NCBI GenBank assembly: GCA_013433145.1
Contig: CM024179.1
Coordinates: 4,016,501-4,080,500, forward strand
Direction: 5' to 3'
DNA length: 64,000 bases
Origin: Ascaris suum
Taxonomy: Eukaryota; Nematoda; Chromadorea; Rhabditida; Ascarididae
Shown: in pieces, positions 54,107 through 64,000 of the stretch
Position numbering within the stretch: position 1 is the first letter of the stretch
Layout: every line of letters starts with the position of its first letter
Notes under the pieces: model-generated
Told to the model about the DNA's origin: nothing
What the model saw: the letters and a program-made list of their open reading frames with translations, nothing else
The model's database searches: none
Translations under genes and position numbers: made by a program

Positions 54107-57100
54107 CAGAAGCGAACGTCAGTACCGAACTGATTCTGTGAATGGAGATGCAAATATTCGGCAGTAAGGGAGAGTGCTCGGCGGTGAGAGGAAACGGCGT
54201 CAGGGTCCTGCATGAGCATCATGTGCACCAGGTATTGCGTGAATGACTCACGCGCCGCCGGATTTCCACTACATAGGCCGTTTTGTGTTTTCGCGGCATT
54301 TTTCCGTTGTTCTTTTCTTTTCTCCACTTTAGTTATTTCGCGAGGTTCGCGACATGCGCAGTATAGACCTCATGATGGGCTTAATCCAGGCTGCCTTGTT
54401 TGCCAGCTATCTTTCCGCACTTTATTTGGTCACCTATCAGAGTGGTATGTTTGGTTATCGATGCGCAGGTGTATCGGAAAATAGATATTCGGATGTTTGT
54501 AGGCGCGATGGAAGCGAAATCTGATGAGGAGGGCACGGTGGAGTTCGACGTTGCATCAATCAGCATGGGGTCGTTCGTTGTATGAACATACTTTCTCACT
54601 TTCTTTAGTTTTATTTATTTATTTTTGCTTTATTTTCTTCTTCATGTATAATGCATTGCTTGGAGATGCAGTTCCTTTAGGCGATGGGTTTTTTGGGTGA
54701 TACCATATTTTGATTGATGCCCCCACTGACGGAAGTGAAAAGCTTTGGATGGGCGCGAAATTTGATCGTGAAAGAGATTCTGACATTTCGGCACTCGATG
54801 TCGGCAGAAAGTTATATATCACGTATTGGTATTCGCTAGGACGGTGCATTCAACACTGTTAATATAAACTAAATGGGCACTTTTCCGATGATTAAAGAAT
54901 GGTGATCGTAGATGGGTCTCTGAAGTATAGGAAATAAAAAATTCGATTTGGGAACGGGACTATTTTTTTTTTGATTTTCGCTCGGCATTCTTGACAACAT
55001 CCTTTGAATGTTTTCCTAAATTTTGGTTTCAGAAATATGCCGGTAGGAAGTAAATTCCTCTATGTACTAGTCATTTTGTTTGCGAGATTGGTCTAAAGTT
55101 TCATTCCAAAGGTCTTTCTCCCTGGCGTCTATCCTAACCAAAGTGGTGTCGTCCAACCGTGCGACGTTTATGCCAAATTTCAGCCCAGCCCATAGGTTTG
55201 CTCAAGTTCATTGTAGGCTAGGTAGATTCATATGTAAAATGCATGGCTGAAGTAGTTGTCATGCACTGCCTTAAACGCTACGAATAGTCTAGAACAGTTT
55301 TTAATGAATTAGATATTGCAAATTGATGGCTTTTTGTTGCTTTGCTGTGATAGCTGCAGAGGATTGTCATGTCGTTACAACAGTGCTTTCGAGAGGATAC
55401 GTTTATCGGGATCTGATATGATTTTCATGGGATTCGTGTGTAGTCAGTGGAAAGGGGGGGGGGGTGATAATCCTAGATGGAGCTGAGTGAGTTTCAGCGA
55501 AATGAATCGATGTCATGTTGTTGAGATATCCAACTTGTCTCGGCTCTTAGCCACCCAACAACAGCGAAGAGAGGTCAGTGTGTGTTCTTGATTGCTACTG
55601 ATATTTAGGTAAGCACAAATCATATGTCGTCAAGTGTGGTTGTGCGTCTTGTCTTTGCGACAAGCATGATGATGTATGACTTCTATCATAACAGTGGAAA
55701 CAATCGCTACAAAGTTTGCTATTCGATTCCATTCAATGATATCGCATCGATGACTTTCTTTAGAAAAGCAGTTTATCTGAACGTAGGTTTTTATTTATTA
55801 TTAATTAATTAACTAATTATTTAATCGGCTTGTTTACTTATTTATTCATTTATTTCAAACGTCCCGAAATGGAGGAAAGTGCAAAAGCATGTGAGCACGA
55901 ACAATAAGAATAAGCAAAACTTTCGCAAGTCTACAATTTAGACGAACAGACGTTTTGCTTAGTAATTATGCAGAATAGTCATTATATGCGATGCACCATG
56001 CAGGACATGTATCAAGGAGATGTGCTTGCCCTTTCGTAATAGTACACACGTGGCTACTGTATAGTTTGCAGTATGCCTTTGGCAGTAGATGATAGCTCCT
56101 TGATATTACTACCATGCAATACCCTTAATTCGATAACCGTTCGCACGCGTGGAACGGTTCATGCACTCAACCTGTGCCTGAATACCTTTGTGATATATTT
56201 GTTTATGTGACTACTACCAGGACATAAGCTTGTGCCTAGGTTTATTTGACTATCGGGCAAAGAGTTTAATTTTGCTAATAGCCAAGGCTACGAAGTCACT
56301 TTTATAAACTCACACATAAGGTACTCGAACAACTGAATTGTCAGTGCAACGTTCATAATTCAACGAAACCAAATAGTCCACCCATCCCGGCGTGCGATAA
56401 GTCCTTTGATAGGTCTTCCGTCATTTGTTGGGTAACGACCCTTCCGTGAGGTAAAAAATTGTGGGAAGTTGTCAGGTAAGCTAAATTGTGAAATGTATTT
56501 GCTGTAAACGAGCTGCCTTATCGTTGATAAGAACATTTGATTGCAGCTGAAGAATCCTGCGAAACAGGAGTATTGCTTTCTGGATGCAACCAGTAATGGA
56601 GCAGTGGCCTCGATGACATGTTTGCATGATGCGAAGGATATTGATGTTTCGGAAGGTCAACGCGAATCGTCCCTTTTGCACGTCATCCATCTAAGGAGGT
56701 ATACGTTCTTTTGCGATAAGGTGTATTATTTTAGTTCCAAACACTTCTGGAAATTTGCCTCGTAGACAGGCTTTTATGACTGCATCATGTCTGGACGTAT
56801 GTATGAATATATATTTGTCTGTGTATCTTTTGACGTTTTGCAAAGGAACTATATAGGCGGCTGTTCACTCAAAATATGAATGCATCATTCCCACGTTTAA
56901 TCATTTGTTGGTACCGTTTGGTCGAGTGAGGGAGAGACAAGATTTCATATCATATTACTTGTCTGGCATGCCTTTCCATATGTTATGTTTGAAACAGCGT
57001 AAATTATCCAGATGAAAAGAATATGACGTCATAATCCATGTGTGCGCTATATCGGATAGCACATATTTCATATCATTTCTTTTCATTGTTGACAATCACA

Positions 57101-60100
57101 ATAATCGCATATAGAGTTGAAAACGACCGCCACTCCAAGCTTACCATGGATTGCCACATCACGAAAACAAGGGGATTTTTCTCGAATATTACTTTCTCAC
57201 ACCACCTCTTTCTCCCACCGTTGTCTTCAGGGAAGGCTTATCGAGTGGTTGATTGTTTGGTTGAAATTCGACCGAATTTCTAGGGGTACAACAAGTACAT
57301 GGGAGGAAGCTCTGCTGAGAGCGAATCGTGCAGTATTTGAACCGATCATTCGTGGGAGTGCACAAACAGAGTTAACCACTAACGCTGCTCGGTCAAACCA
57401 ACGCAGTCCGCAAATGACAGTGTTGGAACAGATGGAGCCGAATTCATTATCATCGCTTAGTGGCGAATCCGTGGAAAGTCTCGACGTCGATCACCTCCAT
57501 TCTGTGCAACAGTCCACAGTATTCGAGCCAGCTTGCACTCCCAGCATAGGATTAGTTGACTCGACTACGCTGAGCAGCGTGTTGAATGGTGAGGATAATC
57601 TGGACGGGGTAAGTTTCCTTTTTCTGCTAACTGTGAAGTGCAACCTGCTGCATTTCCCCTTCACTCGCCTACAGTCCAGTCTGGTATGACGCGAAGAGTG
57701 CGTTCTTGGCCAGAAGGGCGCTTTGACGTGGCAAAAACCCCGAGGTGAAATTTTCGATGTCTAACAACTCCGCTCACAGTAGAATGGAGTTTTCGGTCGC
57801 GGACACCGCGATAGGAAGCAATTTTAGTCAGCCAAGATCTCGGCGGAAAAGTTGGGGTTGCGCGCCGACGAGATTTCCGCCAGGGTGTACCGATCTTATC
57901 TACGTCATTGTCATTCGTTGGCCTGGCCTGGGTTCCGTAATAACTGTGGGCGACGAATCAGGAAAGAATTTCGTGAACTGAAATGTTTCTTCGAAAACAG
58001 TTGGATTCCTTGCTAAAAAAGTGAGCCAATGCTCAGTCGAAAAGTGATCACTTCAATAGTGAGGAACAGTAGGAGATTTTTCAATAAATGAGCATAGCTC
58101 CAATAGCAACACAGCAAAGAACACTCCTGTTTCGTAGGCTGCGTATTGATTACGTCACCGCTTTAGCCTCTACCAAATCGTTGCACTCTTCTGGAGGAGT
58201 GAAGCTTCTTGAATGATATGTGCACCGTTTGCTATAGAATACCTTCAATTTATGCTGCTCAAGGTTGAGACCATCTTTTGCAGTTCCTTGGTGACCTTGA
58301 AAATTATATTCAGTTTTTTCCTCTCATTGACACCCTTTTTGGCGAGTAGAATTCGTGATCAGACGTATATTTCCTAAATCTGTTTTCCGGAATTGAGGTG
58401 AAATGATATTAGGCATCCATTCTTCCCGCAGTTTTTAAAACTTTTCGACGTCCTGAAGTGTTTGCTCGGCAAACGGGCGTACACAAAAGATTTCGAGGAA
58501 AGCACACCTATTAGAAAAGCAAAAGTGAGATGCAGGCAAAGTAAACGGAAGTCTCGATGGAGTAGATGGGATATCTGACCGCAGGAGTATTCAAAAGATT
58601 GGAGTCTTGAGGAGCTCACTATGAGAGGGATACTTTTCACAGTGTATGCAACAAAATCGAAGAGGAGGAAGGAAGTGGAGTGTAGATGACCGAAAAAATT
58701 AAACGACTGCAAGCGGAAACAATCTTTCATCACAACAATTGTTTGAAACGTTTAAGAGTTTTGTGATATGATGGAGCAGGATTATGTGCAGCATTTGATG
58801 ATGAAATGCAACCTCTTTTTTGAAAAGAAGGACGTGGGAAGATGCAGGAGAGGGATTGGAGCAGGAAGAGATTTTCTCAAAATTAGGACGGCTTTCTCCT
58901 TGATATTATAGCTGTTCTTTCATCTTTTAACGTGATTTCGTTTAAATTTCTTTCGGAATCTGCGATATTTTTTTCACAACTTTATCGAACCAACACTCCC
59001 TGAATGCGAAATGTTTTAATGGGCCAGGTATATTAGCAGGCTGGCAACTTTACTGGCGATGAAAATATAGTGTACCCTCGGTAGGGAGGTTTGGCGATTA
59101 TGAAGATTTTCGCTGAGCTTGGGCGGTTCGTATGGATCAGTTACCAAAGTTCCTTTCGGAAGCTATAGTGCTGTCGACACTACATCGATTAACTAAGCTT
59201 AATGGATCGTGTTCATTCAGCCGCTCAGTACGACCTTCAGAAACGAAGGTATTCCGCCGAAGGCAGAGTGCAGCTTTAGCTTGGACAGCAGCTACGAGTA
59301 TGAAATCTATAGCGACGAACTGAACGACACGACGAAGATAGGTACTTTTCTACACATCACATATTCGTTTCCAGGCCGCTGATTTTTTCAATGAAACCTG
59401 TGTTTGGGAATCGCATATGTAGAATTTTGCTTATCCGGAACTCTATATAAGTCACTCGAGGTCTGACGGTTAGACTTTCGAACGTAATGTCGGTTCACGA
59501 AATGATAGAAAAAAACGCGGAATTTGTCTTAAGAATGCGGTCTACCGATTTTTTAATTACCACCATGGATATGGCTATAGTCACATGAACTGACCAATGT
59601 AATGATAGTGAAATCCCTATCGGGGCCGTAAAATCCCAATGTCTTACCACTCATTTTCCATTTATCATTTGAACTTATTAATAAAGGTCGACAGAATCTG
59701 CTCTGAATCATTCGTGAAATCTGGAATCAGCGAGGGGCCAAAGTGGAGCTGCAGACTTCGGTAAACTGATATGCTTGAATGGTTGAAATTGAGTTGATTG
59801 CCGCTCATGCTTTGCCAGTTATTTGACACTCTGGGTGGGTGAATTACAATTAAATGCGATTATGGAATTGTAGGAAAGTGCTACCCCAGAGTCACTGAGC
59901 TAGAAGTAGTCTATGTAATCGCTCCACTTGTGACAGGTGAATCGTCTACGGTGCAGACTGGACCAACAGAGATGGAGCGTTTTGAAGTGATTATTCACAG
60001 AGCTGAAGATTTGCTTCATAATAGAAATGTGGCCATCGGGATGAAAGCTGAATGCCCAAAGGATGCACACACGGATAGTATGGAACCTTCGTACGCGAAT

Positions 60101-60602
60101 TCGAACCATGAGCTGGATAAAAGAGACTCGTTTTACTGGCTGAGTGACGTCGACATGGATGCGCTGGCTGTGAACTTCGGCACTAATAGAACCTAGTACA
60201 TCGTTTCAGAACTGCTTCCATATGCTGCACCCTCATCCTCAAAGCCGATACACTTCAGATCTATAGTTAGTACCCCAACTCCATTCACTGACAAGATTTC
60301 TTCGAAAACGTGTTGCTCAATATTTTCGCTTGTTCTTCAGTCTCAGAAACTTGGTGGACATACAAGACAGACTGCCTTCTTGATTCTAAGAACAAATTTT
60401 AGATGTGTGTAGGGGAATTGCTTTCGAGGAAGTGCGCGAAAGCTTTCACGGAAATTCTCATATGAGTGATATAAAAGAGATGCGTCTTTAGGGCATGCGG
60501 GGAGGATTGGTTTTTTTCGAGCGATCTTTGCTGATTGCTTCATAATGAGAGTGTAGTCGCATATGGAGTATTTATGCAATCCTATTTGGTCTCCTTGTCC
60601 GT

Positions 60603-60853
60603 CTTCTTTGGTTTCTAAGAGGTTATTATCACTACCGTGGATCTCACAACTGTTCGTGATGGACATCGGGGACGCGTCATTCAGATGCTTTTCAGACTGG
60701 TTTTATATCCTCTCAGAAACTTGAAGCACTTCAATTCAGGACATCGTTAACACCAACCGAGCTACATCTCGATGTTTTCTTTCTGGCTACCTCCTTGTTT
60801 GTGTGTGGTTGATTAGCTAAAGACAATGTGTTTTTGAGATGTAATCTCTGACA
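60603..60853 (+). repeat. near-identical block shared with 45956-46206
   Basis: Unit B partner of the block at 45956-46206, about three differences in 240 bases. See the findings on gene conversion. Confidence 0.85.
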
Positions 60854-62100
60854 ACACTGGTGGAAGCGCTCGACAAGGTACTGGCTGCCACCTTTCTGAA
60901 AATCTTTTGAAATGGGTAATCATTTCTGAAAGACGAAAATTTCCCTTAAAGACGTTGAACGGGAAAATAAAATTCGGTTTTTCTCTCCAGCTGCACTGCG
61001 ATAGTTATCGAGAAACGACACTGCTTCCGACACATGCATAGGCTCATTGAATGCAGATCGAATGCATTTGCCTGTTTCCGTCAGATTTTTGGTTCGCGGA
61101 ACATGTCGTTCTCAGCTTTTTGTCTGCCCTCCTGGTGTCAAACAATCTTCTCTACGGATGTGGTCTTCAGGTTATATTGCTACAAGTTGCGTTTCATTTC
61201 GAAGCTTTCCCTGGGAAATAAGCCACATCATTGAAGGTTCTACGAGAGGTAATAATTTTCGGCACTACTGGTCTAAACATACCTGAGAAGGGCGATTTGT
61301 TTCGGCAGACCTTCGTGAATTCTACTTGGTTTGAATCGGCAGGAAGAATCCTGTTGTGGGCTAGATGTAGTTCCATGTGAACACTACCCGGCATTGTCTA
61401 CGAAAGTTATCTATCATTCCCTTATGGTATTCTGAGAATCGAATCTCATAGTCTGCGTGCGATATTACTATCACGTCAGGCCGCAGTTTCGACGACAGTT
61501 AGCTGGTCATTTGCCAGTTCTGATGCAAGATTGTTGAGTGCTTTTATAGTGAGAATGTCTGAGCTTGTTGCTTTTGTTGATGTAAGGAATTGGTTTTGCT
61601 TTGGGCTCTGTTGTATTAGTACATCAAGGACTTCAAACTTGCAGGTTTAGGGAAAAATATTAAAGAAGCCTCGAAAGAGTTTTTTGTTTTTGTCGTGGCA
61701 GTCCTTACTCGTATAGTAAATACGAGTCGCGGCCTTACTGCGCTAAGTGCTTAGCGCTTTCACATTTTGCGCATATTCAGTCTGCTGCTTGCTGGCACTC
61801 GAGGTAAACTGGAAGGGGCTCAAGGAGGGCGGCTCATGGTTTGTTTGCTAGAGACCCAGTCTGTTTTGACGATGGTGGATTTGGTCAAATAACACCTGTT
61901 GTTGCGTCGGTGTTGGCCCACCGTTGATGTTACGGTGCTGGTTTGTATAGAAGTAAATTGATGTTTGCTTTACAGTGTGCATTACTGGTGCTGCGATTGT
62001 TTTATTGTGTTGTTTGTCAGTTCTACTCTGTAATAATAAATGCGACAGAAGGAGATTTTCGTGGCAAGAGGAAAGGGAGATAAGGTCACCTCGCAATACG

Positions 62101-63539
62101 TAAACTTTTTTTCATGGGAACGAAAGGTACGAGCGAGGAGTAATGTAGATTTGGACCGTCAAGGGATGGACACGCTCCCACAATAACTTGCAAGTCGCCT
62201 GAAATGTTCAGGCTAGGACGTTGCGCAAACTTACAGCTGAAAGTTTAATTGTCGCGAAATCTCTCGATACAAACTGCGCGATAATAGTGGTAATAGAAGG
62301 GAAGGAGTTGGCGGAAGTGATCCATATTATTTGCATGTGAGATCACAAGTCTGCATGCCCACCGTTCAACTCTATATCGTTCCTTATCAAATCTTTTTAA
62401 GTTTCGCTCCTAATCACCCAAACCCTTGTTAAATAATGCACGGGAGGGAATCGCCGTGAGTCGGAGGGTACCGGCGGGAGGGAGAAGTTTCTTCTGGACG
62501 ATGCGATGAATTATACACATTGTGGGAAGGGTGGAAGTCGCACACTCTCAGATCCCGCCGAGGGTTCCTTGATCCGCGAAAATCACCCGCGAGAGAAGGA
62601 AGAGGATGCTTGTGTGGAGATTGGACGACAGGAAGTTGCTTGATTTTATTGAGGCCGTTTTTTCGTGGTTGGTACTATTGTGCTGTGTCATGCTCACATT
62701 AAAGAGCCGTCGATTAGTAACTTTTGGAAGGTTGCGTCTTGGCATACCTCTGAATTGAGACACAACTCGTTTGATGCAGCAACCACGGCTAAAGTCTGGG
62801 ACGTGTTCTTGCGCTGGACACGGCGGCATGTTTGGAACCAGGTGGCTTCCAGCGAACTTTTAAAAGCGCGAACGAACGAACGGAATTCTCTGTGGGATAA
62901 GGCGACGGGTAACTGTGGTAACGTTATGTTGTGTTCCGATAAGGGAGTCTTGGGAAATGGAGGTGCGAAGGACGTGTAGTGTTTAAAAAGCTCATTTTTC
63001 TGTCATAAAAACAATGAAAAGTGAAAACAGCAACGAATCTGAGAACGCCGACGGAGCGCACAGCTTTGGAAGGTGGATCTCGACATATTGCATACCGATA
63101 ATTCATTCTGTTCTTTGAATCTGCAGTACCTGCAGAGTATCGCCTGCTGTCACGAGAACCTCAGCAAAGTGGAGGAAATTTGGCCCAGTGACTAGCCAAC
63201 TTCTGGAATGAGAACAAACTCACTGACACATTTATTGTCTGCGCAATTCGTTATCGCTATTGCTGTCTTCGAGCTGGCATTTAGGGATTCGTTATCGCTA
63301 TTGTTGTCTGCGCAAATCGAAGGTCCCTTCAGTGCAACAACATTAGTAGTAGCCAACGAGTACCAGAACGATCCCACAAACCCAAAAGTCTTCATAGTTA
63401 CTTCTTCTCGAGCATTTCTACAAGCAGGAAAATCAGATTACTTCAAGCCGCAGGATTTAGCATCAAAGAGTATGGACAGTCACTTCAAAGAGAGATCGAT
63501 CCTTAAGTAGAGTATGGACAAACCTACAGTAGTGTTAAG
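62101..63539. other. spacer after unit B, nothing assigned
   Basis: Open plus frames at 62665-62979 (104 codons) and 63208-63510 (100 codons) are not recognised and have no splice context I can defend. The 62450-62640 part is GC- and purine-rich. Confidence 0.4.
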
Positions 63540-64000
63540 TAGATGAAGTTTTGATCACTCAGATCATTTGTAAGTAAATGAAATATACCAACGACTGCAT
63601 TTTGCTGTGGTGAGTATAAGAGAGTTACAAAAATGAAGCGCCTAATGAGATTAAAACAACACGCCCAACTGTTGTTGCTTCTGTCTCCTTTTGTCATCTC
63701 ACGAAAGCAGAACTTCCGCGAAGGAGTCTTGGTAACAAGCATATGAACTTCGACTCTGAGGGGAAGTTTCGGTTAGCTTTTCTCCACGAAAATTCGATGT
63801 TGGCTCTTCGTCTGCAACAACACTCACTATCAAGCGAATGGCTTCGTTTTATGAGCCTGAAGGATGTCTCTGAAGTGCATCTGGTTTCAGTCGAATTTCG
63901 TTTGCATCCCGACACTTTCCGTTGGTTATCGACCTTTGCAAATGCGATGCCTGTGCGCGGTGTCTTCGGTGTGTCCCGTCGACGTCGAAATGAATGATGT
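63540..64000 (+). repeat. start of a probable third duplication unit, with open frame 63743-63997
   Basis: 63540-63690 matches the repeat at 31780-31975. It is followed by ATGAACTTCGACTCTGAGG at 63744, related to the ATGAACTTCGACTGCAAA found at 34227 and 48132 in units A and B. Here the frame stays open for 84 codons (MNFDSEGKFRL...; it ends in RRRRNE at 63997), while in A it stops after 18 codons. This suggests an intact relative of a gene that is broken in A and B. Family not recognised. The window ends here. Confidence 0.5.

Larger units (their letters stand above)
51288..60196 (+). pseudogene. duplicated TRF2/HOY1-like gene, copy B, exons 1-6 and 9 intact, 7-8 broken
   Basis: Paralog of the gene at 37964-45610. 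Open exons: 51288-51446, 51676-51850, 54503-54579, 55609-55782, 56547-56698, 57284-57608 and 59937-60196. Exons 2-6 have exactly the lengths of copy A (175, 77, 174, 152, 325); exon 1 is six codons shorter and exon 9 two codons longer. The PH-like part is kept: VVVRLVFATSMMMYDF, KVCYSIPFNDIASMTF, LKNPAKQEYCFLDA. The counterpart of exon 7 (about 57705-58080) has in-frame stops. The counterpart of exon 8 (about 58983-59341) has a stop near its start and a one-base shift between QLPKFLSEA and the IPPKAECSFSLD segment. So either this copy is a pseudogene, or it makes a shorter protein from exons 1-6 by other splicing. Exon 9 still ends FYWLSDVDMDALAV. A TTGCAG lies 60 bases before the ATG, as in copy A. 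Confidence 0.65.
48100..62100 (+). repeat. tandem duplication unit B (about 14 kb)
   Basis: Partner of unit A; see that entry for paired anchors. Private to B: about 2.3 kb in intron 2 of the duplicated gene (LTR and GC-rich DNA) and the GC-richer open frames at 49270-50000. Private to A: about 1.5 kb in intron 1 and the minus-strand frames at 35.1-36.2 kb. Confidence 0.85.

Overview
This is a nuclear segment of a nematode genome. The evidence is: split genes with GT-AG introns ranging from about 0.2 to over 1 kb; acceptors of the TTTCAG/TTTAG/TTGTAG type; an SL-type trans-splice acceptor two bases before a start codon; and single-copy genes that match animal families, two of which (tmie-1 and oxi-1) are neighbours in Caenorhabditis elegans (recalled: Y39A1C.1 and Y39A1C.2). 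The long introns and the repeats suggest a parasitic nematode with a loose genome. The species was not determined.

Left third (1-30365): ordinary conserved genes. A minus-strand small nuclear ribonucleoprotein E gene (snr-6, two exons) lies at 1697-2859. A short membrane protein gene of the TMIE family (tmie-1) lies at 5358-6211. A long gene at 12106-30365 encodes the HECT E3 ubiquitin ligase UBE3B (worm oxi-1) in about 22 exons and about 1090 residues, with the catalytic Cys in the last exon. Between them I see no other gene, only low-complexity DNA and a tRNA-Ala-like relic.

Right half (about 31.8-64.0 kb): an accessory region built from a large tandem duplication. Unit A (about 34.2-47.3 kb) and unit B (about 48.1-62.1 kb) are collinear, and a third unit seems to start at about 63.54 kb. 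The central gene of each unit is on the plus strand: copy A at 37964-45610 and copy B at 51288-60196. Copy A gives nine exons whose summed length is exactly 660 codons. Exons 1-6 and 9 have counterparts of the same or nearly the same length in copy B, but exons 7 and 8 of copy B carry stops and a frameshift. Exons 3-5 resemble the PH-like domain of plant/fungal TRF2/HOY1 proteins. Divergence between A and B is patchy: exon 6 and a 240-bp downstream stretch are almost identical while the rest is clearly diverged, which points to gene conversion.

The units also differ by insertions: an LTR with primer-binding site plus GC-rich DNA in intron 2 of copy B, an antisense broken reading frame in intron 1 of copy A, a mariner-type transposase relic between the units, a ~130-bp tandem repeat at 32.6-33.0 kb, and several unassigned coding-like fragments (35.1-36.2 kb minus, 49.3-50.0 kb plus). 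A small minus-strand gene may run divergently from the 5' end of each copy of the duplicated gene.
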